A program made the translations under genes and the position numbers. From positions 1 to 15,742 of the forward strand of contig JBQTJM010000366.1 in NCBI GenBank assembly GCA_052387115.1: a DNA stretch of 15,742 bases. The letters are read 5' to 3'. Below, in pieces: positions 1-6,016 of the stretch. Under the pieces are notes generated by a model. It was not told where the DNA came from, did not search any database, and saw only the letters and a program-made list of their open reading frames with translations. The stretch comes from JACCXJ01 sp052387115 (lineage in GTDB: Bacteria > Pseudomonadota > Gammaproteobacteria > JACCXJ01). Every line of letters starts with the position of its first letter. Position 1 is the first letter of the stretch.

Positions 1-131
1 TGCCGGGAGACAACGTGAAGGTGACGGTGAAGTTGATCGCGCCGATCGCGATGGAGGAGGGGTTACGGTTCGCGATCCGGGAAGGTGGCCGGACCGTCGG
101 GGCCGGGGTCGTCACCAAGGTGATCGAGTGA
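1..131 (+). CDS. tuf: Elongation factor Tu, C-terminal fragment (5' end outside window)
   Basis: The reading frame enters at position 3 and ends with TGA at 129-131. It encodes the last 42 residues of EF-Tu, beginning PGDNVKVTVKLIAPIAMEEG and containing the very conserved FAIREGGRTVGAGVV strand of beta-barrel domain III. EF-Tu is the GTPase that delivers aminoacyl-tRNA to the ribosomal A site; domain III contacts the tRNA and EF-Ts. Having tuf directly before rpsJ is the usual proteobacterial str-S10 arrangement. The GTPase domain lies outside the window, so tufA and tufB copies cannot be told apart. Confidence 0.96.
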   Translation, partial: PGDNVKVTVKLIAPIAMEEGLRFAIREGGRTVGAGVVTKVIE

Positions 132-181
132 CGAGATACCGATCGGGAAACCGAGCATAACCGACAGACGAAGCGCGCTCC
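132..181 (+). other. tuf-rpsJ spacer, 50 nt, no recognisable S10 leader
   Basis: This gap separates the tuf stop from the rpsJ ATG. I see no -35/-10 pair, no strong hairpin and only a weak GAAG patch that could act as ribosome binding site. In E. coli the S10 operon has its own promoter and a leader of about 170 nt through which L4 controls the operon; this gap is too short for that leader. I infer that rpsJ is transcribed with tuf and that any L4 autoregulation works by another site or is absent. Confidence 0.5.
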
Positions 182-493
182 ATGGCTGACCAGATCATTC
201 GCATTCGGCTCAAGGCCTTCGATCATCGCTTGATCGACCAATCGACGCGCGAGATCGTCGATACCGCGCGGCGTACGGGCGCCCAGGTCAAGGGCCCCAT
301 TCCGCTGCCGGTGAGAAAGGAACGCTTCACGGTCCTGGTCTCCCCGCACGCCGACAAGGACGCGCGCGACCAGTATGAGATCCGTACCCATAAACGGCTC
401 CTGGACATCGTCAATCCAACGGATAAGACCGTCGATGCCCTCATGAAGCTGGACCTCGCCGCCGGGGTCGAAGTGCAGATCCGGTTGAGTTGA
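182..493 (+). CDS. rpsJ: 30S ribosomal protein S10 (NusE)
   Basis: This 103-residue protein has the same length as E. coli S10 and matches it over the whole chain: IRIRLKAFDHRLIDQST near residues 6-22, KGPIPLPVRKERFTVL near 37-52, the DARDQYEIRTHKRL block near 60-73 and the LDLAAGVEVQI end. S10 sits in the head of the 30S subunit. As NusE it also joins NusB and NusG in antitermination and in coupling transcription to translation. The ATG at 182 gives the family start; the ribosome binding site before it is weak. It is the first ribosomal gene of the S10 section, 4 nt before rplC. Confidence 0.98.
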   Translation: MADQIIRIRLKAFDHRLIDQSTREIVDTARRTGAQVKGPIPLPVRKERFTVLVSPHADKDARDQYEIRTHKRLLDIVNPTDKTVDALMKLDLAAGVEVQIRLS

Positions 494-497
494 TGCC

Positions 498-1157
498 ATG
501 GCCTTGGGACTCGTAGGGCGCAAGTGTGGGATGACCCGTCTTTTCACCGAGGCGGGCGCGACGGTGCCGGTGACGGTCATCGAAGTCCTGCCCAATCACG
601 TCACGCAGGTCAAGACCGGTGCTCGCGACGGCTATCGGGCCGTTCAGGTGACGACCGGCCGGCAGAACCGGGGTCGCATCGACAAACCTTCGACGGGGAT
701 CCTGAAGGGCGCAGGCGTGGAGACGGGGACGGGTTTCTGGGAGTTCCGCCTGGGAGACGGGGAGGGCGAGTCGCTGGTCCCCGGGGCGGTCGTGACCGTC
801 GATCTGTTTCGGGTCGGACAGAAGGTCGATGTCGCCGGGAGGACCCACGGTAAGGGGTTCGCGGGTACCATCAAGCGCCACCACTTCAGCTCGGGCGATG
901 CCACGCACGGCAATTCGCTGTCGCACCGTACGCCCGGATCGACCGGGCAGCGCCAGACGCCGGGCCGCGTATTCAAGGGCAAGCGCATGGCCGGGCATCT
1001 CGGAAACGCGCGGCGCACGGCACAGAACCTCGAGGTCGTGCGCATCGACGTCGAACGCAACCTGTTGTTGATCAGAGGCGCGGTGCCCGGTGCTAAGGGC
1101 GCCGATCTGATCATACGGCCCAACACAAGGCACCAAGCTCGCAGCACGGGGGAGTGA
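498..1157 (+). CDS. rplC: 50S ribosomal protein L3
   Basis: The 219-residue product aligns with E. coli L3 (209 aa) throughout. It opens with the VGRKCGMTRLFTEAG block and carries KGFAGTIKRHHF. The long central finger reaching the peptidyl transferase centre follows (DATHGNSLSHRTPGSTGQRQ, then TPGRVFKGKRMAGHLG). The second Gln of GQRQT corresponds to the glutamine that PrmB methylates in E. coli (GQNQT), so the modification site is kept; whether PrmB exists here is unknown. L3 is an early assembly protein of the 50S subunit. The ATG at 498 lies 4 nt after the rpsJ stop, and the last codon is 1 nt before rplD, so translation is probably coupled on both sides. Confidence 0.98.
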   Translation: MALGLVGRKCGMTRLFTEAGATVPVTVIEVLPNHVTQVKTGARDGYRAVQVTTGRQNRGRIDKPSTGILKGAGVETGTGFWEFRLGDGEGESLVPGAVVTVDLFRVGQKVDVAGRTHGKGFAGTIKRHHFSSGDATHGNSLSHRTPGSTGQRQTPGRVFKGKRMAGHLGNARRTAQNLEVVRIDVERNLLLIRGAVPGAKGADLIIRPNTRHQARSTGE

Positions 1158-1158
1158 G

Positions 1159-1779
1159 ATGCAGATAGCGCTGCGTAGCGGCGACTCCGGGGCCGAGGCG
1201 GGCAGCCTGTCCGTGTCCGACGTCGTGTTCGCCGCTCCTTATAACGAGCCCCTCGTGCACCAGGTCGTGACCGCCTATCTCGCGGGCGGCCGTGCCGGGA
1301 CCAAGGCTCAGAAGACCCGTGCCGACGTGAGGGGCGGCGGCGCCAAGCCGTGGCGCCAGAAAAGCACCGGGCGCGCACGCGCGGGTACCACCCGCGGCCC
1401 CTTGTGGCGCACCGGAGGGGTCACGTTTGCCGCGCGTCCCCGGAGCTACGCGCAAAAGGTGAACCGCAAGATGTACGGTGTGGCCATGCGCTCGATCCTC
1501 TCGGAGCTGGTCCGGCAAGGGCGGCTCACGGTGGTCGATGCGCTCGCCGTGTCCGAGCCAAGGACCAAAGGGTTGGTGGTGCGACTCTCGGCGTTGGGCA
1601 TAGCAGAGGCCCTGATCGTCACGGCGTCCTTCGAGGCCAACCTGCATCTGGCGTCCCGCAACCTCTTTGCGGTGGATATTCGCCTGGCGGGGGCCGTGGA
1701 TCCGGTGAGCCTGGTTGCTCATGAGTCCGTATTGATCACGGAGCAGGCGCTGCGGACCTTGGAGGCGAGACTGGCATGA
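1159..1779 (+). CDS. rplD: 50S ribosomal protein L4
   Basis: This 206-residue protein matches L4 (E. coli 201 aa). Visible landmarks are EPLVHQVVTAYLAGGRAGTK near residues 30-49, and the extended loop lining the exit tunnel with GGGAKPWRQKSTGRARAGT near 60-78 and GGVTFAARPRSY. MYGVAMRSILSELVRQGRL follows. L4 assembles early on 23S rRNA and shapes the tunnel constriction. In E. coli free L4 also represses the S10 operon through the leader RNA, but that leader is not seen here. The stop overlaps the rplW start by four bases (ATGA), a sign of translational coupling. Confidence 0.98.
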   Translation: MQIALRSGDSGAEAGSLSVSDVVFAAPYNEPLVHQVVTAYLAGGRAGTKAQKTRADVRGGGAKPWRQKSTGRARAGTTRGPLWRTGGVTFAARPRSYAQKVNRKMYGVAMRSILSELVRQGRLTVVDALAVSEPRTKGLVVRLSALGIAEALIVTASFEANLHLASRNLFAVDIRLAGAVDPVSLVAHESVLITEQALRTLEARLA

Positions 1780-2075
1780 ATGCGGAGCGCCTCCATCGGG
1801 TCCTGGTCGAGCCCAGGGTATCGGAGAAAGCCACCCAGCTCGGTGAGCGGCCCCAGAAGCAATTCGTTTTTCGCGTGGTAAAGGACGCGACCAAGCCCGA
1901 GATCAAGCAGGCGGTCGAGCTCATGTTCGGGGTCAAGGTCGAGCACGTCCGCGTGTGCAATACCAAGGGCAAACAGAAGAGCTTTCGGCGCCAGCGTGGG
2001 AGGCGCTCGGGGCTCAGGAAGGCGTATGTCTGCTTGAAGGAAGGCTACGACATCGATTTCATGGGGCGCGAGTAG
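1776..2075 (+). CDS. rplW: 50S ribosomal protein L23
   Basis: The 99-residue product matches L23 (E. coli 100 aa). It has EPRVSEKATQL near residues 12-22, VVKDATKPEIKQAVELMFGVKV in the middle, RGRRSGLRKAYVCLKEG, and a C-terminal DIDFMGRE end. L23 lies at the tunnel exit of the 50S subunit and docks trigger factor, SRP and the SecYEG translocon. The protein has no obvious insertions or losses. Its ATG overlaps the rplD stop by four bases, and rplB begins 6 nt after its TAG. Confidence 0.98.
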   Translation: MNAERLHRVLVEPRVSEKATQLGERPQKQFVFRVVKDATKPEIKQAVELMFGVKVEHVRVCNTKGKQKSFRRQRGRRSGLRKAYVCLKEGYDIDFMGRE

Positions 2076-2081
2076 GCGGAC

Positions 2082-2912
2082 ATGGCGCTGATCAAGGTGA
2101 AACCGACCTCCCCCGGCCGCCGCGGTCTGGTGAAAGTCGTGACGCCGGGCCTGCACAAAGGCAACCCGTACAGGCCGCTCACGGAAAAAAAAGGGAGCGC
2201 GAGCGGTCGCAATAACCAAGGTCGGATCACCGTTCGGCACCGCGGGGGCGGTCATCGCAAGCTCTATCGGCTGGTAGACTTCAAACGGCGCAAGGACGGC
2301 ATTTCCGCCAGGGTCGAGCGCCTCGAATATGATCCGAATCGCTCGGCACATATCGCCTTGCTCTTGTATGCCGATGGTGAGCGGCGTTACATCATCGCGC
2401 CCAAGGGTGTGCAGGCGGGTGCGACGCTCTTTTCGGGAACGGACGCCCCGATCCAACCCGGCAACACCCTGCCGCTGCGCAATGTCCCGGTAGGCACCAC
2501 CGTCCACTGCGTCGAGATGCAGCCGGGGCGGGGCGCGCAGCTCGGGCGCAGCGCGGGGAGCTCCGTGCAGTTGATCGCGCGGGAAGGCGCGCATGCGACC
2601 TTGAGGCTGCGCTCGGGGGAGATGCGCAAGGTGCTATTGGAGTGCCGGGCGACGATCGGTGAGGTCGGGAACGCGGAGCACTCCCTGCGCGCACTCGGGA
2701 AGGCCGGCGCCAAACGCTGGCGCGGGGTGCGGCCCACGGTGCGCGGTGTCGCCATGAACCCGGTCGATCACCCCCACGGCGGTGGTGAAGGCAAGACCTC
2801 GGGTGGACGCCACCCGGTGAGTCCCTGGGGCCAGCCCACCAAGGGACACAAGACGCGCAAGAACAAGCGCACCACCAAGATGATCGTCCGTCGGCGAAAC
2901 AAGCTCGGTTAG
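2082..2912 (+). CDS. rplB: 50S ribosomal protein L2
   Basis: The 276-residue product aligns with E. coli L2 (273 aa). The N-terminal part has VKPTSPGRRGLVKV and GRITVRHRGGGHRKLYRLVDF. The RNA-binding core has the LEYDPNRSAHIALL block near 81-94. The highly conserved MNPVDHPHGGGEG stretch near 225-237 includes the histidine region long tied to peptidyl transferase activity. The tail KTRKNKRTTKMIVRRR is basic. L2 is needed for subunit association and 50S assembly. A TAGGCGG patch just before the ATG may be the ribosome binding site. A run of eight A at 2185-2192 lies in the codons for Glu-Lys-Lys and is unusual in such GC-rich sequence. Confidence 0.98.
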   Translation: MALIKVKPTSPGRRGLVKVVTPGLHKGNPYRPLTEKKGSASGRNNQGRITVRHRGGGHRKLYRLVDFKRRKDGISARVERLEYDPNRSAHIALLLYADGERRYIIAPKGVQAGATLFSGTDAPIQPGNTLPLRNVPVGTTVHCVEMQPGRGAQLGRSAGSSVQLIAREGAHATLRLRSGEMRKVLLECRATIGEVGNAEHSLRALGKAGAKRWRGVRPTVRGVAMNPVDHPHGGGEGKTSGGRHPVSPWGQPTKGHKTRKNKRTTKMIVRRRNKLG

Positions 2913-2924
2913 TTGGGGGTCAGA

Positions 2925-3203
2925 GTGCCTCGCTCATTGCATAAAGGACCGTTCGTGGACCAGCACCTCCTGGACAAGGTGGAGAAGGCGCGGACCAATA
3001 ACGACAAACGGCCGATCAAGACCTGGTCGCGCCGTTCCGTGGTGATCCCCGATATGGTGGGGCTGACCATCGCCGTACACAATGGCCGCCAGCATGTGCC
3101 GATCTACGTTACGGAAAACATGGTCGGCCACAAGCTCGGGGAGTTCTCGGCGACACGGACTTTTCGGGGCCATGTGGCCGATCGCAAGGCCAAGAGCGCC
3201 TAG
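2925..3203 (+). CDS. rpsS: 30S ribosomal protein S19
   Basis: From a GTG at 2925 this encodes 92 residues beginning MPRSLHKGPFVDQHL, the canonical S19 N-terminus and the same length as E. coli S19. The frame stays open back to a TTG at 2913 directly after the rplB stop, but that would add four non-family residues (MGVR). The G-rich patch at 2915-2919 sits well as a ribosome binding site for the GTG. Family motifs are KTWSRRSVVIPDMVGLTIAVHNGR and ENMVGHKLGEFSATRTFRGH. S19 lies in the 30S head with S13, near the decoding site. The end is odd: its last five codons, stop included, resemble a 15-nt unit that then repeats twice. Confidence 0.96.
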   Translation: MPRSLHKGPFVDQHLLDKVEKARTNNDKRPIKTWSRRSVVIPDMVGLTIAVHNGRQHVPIYVTENMVGHKLGEFSATRTFRGHVADRKAKSA

Positions 3204-3233
3204 GCCAAGGGTAGATAAGCCAAGGGTAGATAA
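3189..3233 (+). repeat. 15-nt tandem units spanning the rpsS stop codon
   Basis: Two perfect copies of GCCAAGGGTAGATAA (3204-3218 and 3219-3233) follow the rpsS stop. The last five codons of rpsS (3189-3203, GCC AAG AGC GCC TAG) match this unit at 9 of 15 positions, including GCCAAG and the TA of the stop. All three units are in frame, so the S19 frame meets TAG, TAA and TAA at 15-nt intervals. The array fills nearly the whole rpsS-rplV spacer; an AGAAG just after it is the likely ribosome binding site of rplV. Confidence 0.9.
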
Positions 3234-3242
3234 GAAGCTCGT

Positions 3243-3572
3243 ATGCCGACCTCCGCGAAGATGCGTAACGTGAGGATATCCCCCCAGAAGGCCCGTCTCG
3301 TGGCCGATCTGGTGAGGGGGCTGCCGGTCGATCGGGCCCTCGGCGTCCTGACCTTCAGCAATAAGAAGGCGGCCGGGATCATCAAGAAGGTCCTGAATTC
3401 GGCCATTGCCAACGCGGAGCACAATGATGGTGCCGACATCGACGAGCTCAAGATAGCGTCGATCACCGTCGACCCGGCGGCCTCGCTCAAGCGAGTATCG
3501 GCCCGTGCCCGCGGCCGCACCAATCGGATCGTGAAACGCGCGAGTCATATCACCATTCAGGTGGCTGAATAG
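3243..3572 (+). CDS. rplV: 50S ribosomal protein L22
   Basis: The 109-residue protein matches L22 (E. coli 110 aa). It has SPQKARLVADLVRG near residues 11-24, the block FSNKKAAGIIKKVLNSAIAN followed by AEHNDGADIDELK, and the basic hairpin SLKRVSARARGRTNRIVKRASHI that reaches into the exit tunnel. L22 binds all domains of 23S rRNA, and its loop is where erythromycin-resistance changes arise in other bacteria; no such deletion is evident. The ATG at 3243 follows the 15-nt repeats, with AGAAG at 3233-3237 as probable ribosome binding site. Its own last five codons are duplicated just downstream. Confidence 0.97.
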   Translation: MPTSAKMRNVRISPQKARLVADLVRGLPVDRALGVLTFSNKKAAGIIKKVLNSAIANAEHNDGADIDELKIASITVDPAASLKRVSARARGRTNRIVKRASHITIQVAE

Positions 3573-3589
3573 GTCAGGTGACTGAATAA
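3558..3589 (+). repeat. Direct repeat of the rplV 3' end with its stop codon
   Basis: The last 15 nt of rplV, CAGGTGGCTGAATAG (3558-3572), recur as CAGGTGACTGAATAA at 3575-3589 with 13 of 15 identities and a period of 17 nt. Because 17 is not a multiple of three, the second copy is out of frame with rplV. The remaining spacer to rpsC is 21 nt. The layout resembles the rpsS array one gene upstream, but the repeat sequence differs. Confidence 0.85.
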
Positions 3590-3610
3590 AGGCGCTATAG
3601 GCAGATACGC

Positions 3611-4285
3611 ATGGGTCAAAAGGTACATCCAACCGGATTTCGTCTGGGCGTGATCCGCGACTGGTCGTCCCGCTGGTACGCGGATGCGAAGAAGTACGCC
3701 GACTATCTCAACACCGACCTGGCGGTCCGCGAGTTTCTGAGGCAGAAACTGAGGAGCGCTTCGGTGAGCGCCATCCAGATCGAGCGGCCGGCCAACAATG
3801 CGCGCATCATCGTTCACACTGCCAGACCGGGGATCGTCATCGGCAAGAAGGGCGAGGACATCGAAGCTTTGCGCCGCGAGGTGTCGCGTATGATGGGCGT
3901 CCCGGTTCAGATCACCGTCGAGGAGATTCGAAAGCCGGAGCTCGACTCCTATCTCGTGGCGGAAAGCGTGGCCAATCAGCTCGAACGGCGTATCATGTTC
4001 CGCCGCGCGATGAGGCGGGCGGTGACCAACGCCATGCGCCTGGGTGCGCAAGGGATCAGAGTCAATGTGGCCGGTCGTTTGAACGGCGCGGAGATCGCGC
4101 GTTCCGAGTGGTATCGGGAGGGGCGTGTCCCGCTGCACACCCTGCGCGCGGATATCGACTACGGCTTCGCCGAGGCCAAGACCACCTACGGGGTCATCGG
4201 GGTCAAGGTGTGGATCTTCAAGGGCGAGATCCTGGGGGGGCGCGAGGCGACCGAGACCCGGGCCGCCGAAACCGCCGCCAAATAG
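3611..4285 (+). CDS. rpsC: 30S ribosomal protein S3
   Basis: The 224-residue product matches S3 (E. coli 233 aa). It starts MGQKVHPTGFRLGVIRDWSS. A KH domain follows with the GxxG-type loop VIGKKGEDIEALRREV near residues 76-91. The C-terminal domain has ESVANQLERRIMFRRAMRRA, GAQGIRVNVAGRLNGAEIAR and SEWYREGRVPLHTLRADIDYG. S3 forms the mRNA entry channel with S4 and S5 and takes part in mRNA unwinding. The stop codon belongs to a 21-nt repeat that continues to the rplP start. The ribosome binding site is weak. Confidence 0.98.
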   Translation: MGQKVHPTGFRLGVIRDWSSRWYADAKKYADYLNTDLAVREFLRQKLRSASVSAIQIERPANNARIIVHTARPGIVIGKKGEDIEALRREVSRMMGVPVQITVEEIRKPELDSYLVAESVANQLERRIMFRRAMRRAVTNAMRLGAQGIRVNVAGRLNGAEIARSEWYREGRVPLHTLRADIDYGFAEAKTTYGVIGVKVWIFKGEILGGREATETRAAETAAK

Positions 4286-4321
4286 AAGATTGATACGTCC
4301 AATTAGAAGATTGAACCGTCA
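4280..4321 (+). repeat. 21-nt tandem repeat covering the rpsC stop and rplP ribosome binding site
   Basis: Copy 1 (4280-4300) begins with the last sense codon and TAG of rpsC. Copy 2 (4301-4321) runs up to the A of the rplP ATG. They agree at 17 of 21 positions and share the core TAGAAGATTGA. The 21-nt period keeps frame, so S3 readthrough would meet a second TAG seven codons later. Each copy carries an AGAAG that could serve as Shine-Dalgarno sequence. The spacer is clearly richer in A and T than the genes on both sides. Confidence 0.88.
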
Positions 4322-4734
4322 TGCTGCAACCCAAGCAGACCAAGTACCGTAAGCAACAGAAGGGTCGCAATCGCGGGCTCGCCGGTGCGGGCAACCGGGT
4401 CAGCTTCGGCGAGTACGGGCTCCGGGCCGTGACCCGGGGGCGCCTTACGGCCCGCCAGATCGAGGCGGCACGGCGCGCCATGTCGCGTTACGTGAAGCGC
4501 GGCGGAAAGCTCTGGATCCGTGTTTTTCCGGACAAGCCCATCACGCAAAAGCCCCTGGAGGTACGGCAGGGGAAAGGCAAGGGCAATGTCGAGTACTGGG
4601 TCGCCTTGGTGCAACCGGGACGCATACTCTACGAGCTGGAGGGGGTATCGGCCGAGATCGCCGGCGAGGCGTTTCGCCTGGCGGGCGCCAAGCTCCCGGT
4701 GGCTACCGCGCTCGCGAGCCGTACGCTGTTATGA
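4321..4734 (+). CDS. rplP: 50S ribosomal protein L16
   Basis: The 137-residue protein matches L16 (E. coli 136 aa): MLQPKQTKYRKQQKGRNRG at the N-terminus, FGEYGLRAV, the RQIEAARRAMSRYVKRGGKL block, and FPDKPITQKPLEVRQGKGKG near 69-88 followed by YWVALVQPGRILYELEGV. L16 organises the A site and is needed late in 50S assembly. Arg82 in VRQGKG corresponds to the arginine that RoxA/YcfD hydroxylates in E. coli, so the substrate residue is present. Its last bases overlap the rpmC start by four (ATGA). Confidence 0.98.
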   Translation: MLQPKQTKYRKQQKGRNRGLAGAGNRVSFGEYGLRAVTRGRLTARQIEAARRAMSRYVKRGGKLWIRVFPDKPITQKPLEVRQGKGKGNVEYWVALVQPGRILYELEGVSAEIAGEAFRLAGAKLPVATALASRTLL

Positions 4735-5015
4735 GCTCGGCCAGCGAGCTCAGGGGCAAGTCTCGGGAGGACCTCGACAAGCTCTTGCTGGAGCTCGTCC
4801 GGGAGCACTTCAACCTGCGTATGCAGAAGGGGTCCGGGCAGGCGGTCAAGCCGCACCGTCTCAGGGGCGTCAAGCGGGATATCGCGAGAGTGAAGACGAT
4901 TTTGAACGAGGCCAAATTTAATAAACAGGGGGCTGCAAGCCCGGGCAATAGACAGGGGGGGGCCCCAAGCCCCGACAATAAACAGGGGGCCGCGAGCCTC
5001 GGTGGCGCTCGGTGA
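4731..5015 (+). CDS. rpmC: 50S ribosomal protein L29 with a repeat-built C-terminal tail
   Basis: Residues 1-63 form an ordinary L29: ELRGKSREDLDKLLLELVRE, HFNLRMQKGSGQ, RLRGVKRDIARVKTILNEA. L29 is a small helical hairpin near the tunnel exit next to L23. The usual family length is about 60-70 residues, but this one has 94. The extra 31 residues come from three imperfect units (NKQGAASPG, NRQGGAPSPD, NKQGAASLGG) plus a final AR. The tail is small, polar and probably disordered; because L29 sits at the tunnel exit the tail would be surface exposed, but I cannot assign it a function. The gene overlaps its neighbours at both ends, so the added tail has not broken the operon. Confidence 0.95.
   Translation: MSSASELRGKSREDLDKLLLELVREHFNLRMQKGSGQAVKPHRLRGVKRDIARVKTILNEAKFNKQGAASPGNRQGGAPSPDNKQGAASLGGAR
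4920..5006 (+). repeat. Three 27/30/30-nt units inside the 3' end of rpmC
   Basis: Units at 4920-4946, 4947-4976 and 4977-5006 each open with AATA(A/G)ACAGGGGG and have a C-rich second half. All are read in the rpmC frame and keep it (9, 10 and 10 codons). Unit 2 contains eight consecutive G (4955-4962). In another frame each opening AATAA contains a TAA. This is the coding member of the family of 3'-end duplications seen in this operon. Confidence 0.88.
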
Positions 5016-5281
5016 TGGGCGCAGAGGCGAAGACGAGCCGGACCGTGGTCGGCCAGGTGGTGAGCAATAAGATGGAGAAGACCATCGCGGTCGCGGTCGA
5101 GCGGCGCGTGCTGCACCCGCTTTACAAGAAATACATACGACGGACCACGAAGCTGCTCGCGCATGACGAACGCAACGAGTGCTCGCCGGGCGATCTGGTG
5201 GCCATCGAGGAGTGCCGGCCGCTGTCCAAGCGCAAGAGCTGGCGCCTCAACAAAGTCCTCGTGCGCGCGGCGGAACGGTGA
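5015..5281 (+). CDS. rpsQ: 30S ribosomal protein S17
   Basis: From the ATG at 5015 this gives 88 residues matching S17 (E. coli 84 aa). SRTVVGQVVSNKMEKTIAVAVERR forms the OB-fold start, HPLYKKYIRRTTKLLAHDERNEC the middle, and GDLVAIEECRPLSKRKSWRL the end. S17 binds the 5' domain of 16S rRNA early in 30S assembly. A GTG at 5012 is an alternative start adding one residue; both overlap the rpmC stop. I prefer the ATG because TGATG is a common coupling arrangement and no strong ribosome binding site separates them. Confidence 0.95.
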   Translation: MGAEAKTSRTVVGQVVSNKMEKTIAVAVERRVLHPLYKKYIRRTTKLLAHDERNECSPGDLVAIEECRPLSKRKSWRLNKVLVRAAER

Positions 5282-5318
5282 TGCCGCGTTCCTGTGCGGC
5301 GAGTCTCCGGGGGACCCG

Positions 5319-5687
5319 ATGATCCAGATGCAATCTTCGCTCGATGCCGCCGACAACAGCGGTGCCCGGCGCCTCATGTGCATCAAGGTGCTGGGGGGAT
5401 CGCATCGTCGCTATGCCGGGATCGGTGATGTCATCAAGGTCGCCATCAAGGAGGCCATCCCGCGTGGCAAGGTCAAGAAGGGCGAGGTCTACGATGCCGT
5501 GGTGGTGAGGACCCGAAAGGGCGTGCGACGGCCGGATGGCTCGCTGGTGCGCTTCGACGGCAATGCCGCGGTGTTGCTGGATAAGCAATTACAACCCATC
5601 GGGACGCGCATTTTCGGGCCCGTCACGCGCGAGCTCCGCAGCGAGCGGTTCATGCGGATCATCTCGCTCGCGCCCGAGGTGTTGTGA
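5319..5687 (+). CDS. rplN: 50S ribosomal protein L14
   Basis: The frame is open from much further upstream, but the family begins at MIQMQSSLDAADNSGARRL, which starts at 5319 and gives the standard 122 residues. CCGGGGGA at 5307-5314 is a good ribosome binding site. Other marks are CIKVLGGSHRRYAGIGDVI, VKKGEVYDAVVVRTRKGVRRPDG and the end GPVTRELRSERFMRIISLAPEVL. L14 lies at the subunit interface, forming a bridge with 16S rRNA helix 14 and contacting L19. It opens what is the spc operon in E. coli, but the 37-nt gap from rpsQ shows no promoter. Confidence 0.97.
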   Translation: MIQMQSSLDAADNSGARRLMCIKVLGGSHRRYAGIGDVIKVAIKEAIPRGKVKKGEVYDAVVVRTRKGVRRPDGSLVRFDGNAAVLLDKQLQPIGTRIFGPVTRELRSERFMRIISLAPEVL

Positions 5688-5698
5688 GGTCGAGAGCG

Positions 5699-6016
5699 AT
5701 GCGAAAGATCAAGAAGGGTGATCAGGTGGTGGTGACGACGGGCCGATCCAAAGGCCATCGCGGTGCCGTATTGCGGTTGATCGGGCTCGATCGGGTGGTG
5801 GTCGAGAACGCGAACACCGTGAAGCGGCACACGCGCGGCAACCCGAGGGCCGGGACGGCCGGCGGGATCATCCAGAAGGAAGCCCCCGTGCATATCTCGA
5901 ACGTGGCCTTGTACAACCCCCAGACCAAGCAGCCGGACCGGGTCGGGATCCGTTCCCTCGATGACGGCCGCAGGGTCCGTTATTTCAAGTCGACGGGCGA
6001 GGTCGTAGATGTCTGA
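5699..6016 (+). CDS. rplX: 50S ribosomal protein L24
   Basis: The ATG at 5699, with GAGGT at 5686-5690 upstream, gives 105 residues starting MRKIKKGDQVVVTTGRSKGH (E. coli 104 aa). An in-frame GTG at 5684 overlaps the rplN stop but would add five non-family residues. The KOW motif occupies about residues 4-31. GGIIQKEAPVHISNVALYNP and RVGIRSLDDGRRVRYFKSTGE complete the match. L24 is one of the two assembly-initiating proteins of the 50S subunit. The 3' end overlaps the rplE start by 8 nt. Confidence 0.95.
   Translation: MRKIKKGDQVVVTTGRSKGHRGAVLRLIGLDRVVVENANTVKRHTRGNPRAGTAGGIIQKEAPVHISNVALYNPQTKQPDRVGIRSLDDGRRVRYFKSTGEVVDV

Noticed and set aside
441..1136. Minus-strand open frame opposite rplC
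   Set aside because: It is a shadow of L3; the sequence has low-complexity, Arg/Pro-rich composition.
2913..2924. TTG start for rpsS giving four extra residues
   Set aside because: S19 proteins begin at MPRSL; the GTG at 2925 gives this exactly, with a G-rich site just upstream.
5283..5300. Small hairpin GCCGC-GCGGC between rpsQ and rplN as spc terminator or operator
   Set aside because: Only five base pairs with an 8-nt loop and no T-run; common by chance in GC-rich DNA.
5163..5318. Upstream extension of the rplN frame into rpsQ
   Set aside because: The extra 52 codons have no L14 similarity and overlap the true S17 frame; a good ribosome binding site precedes the ATG at 5319.
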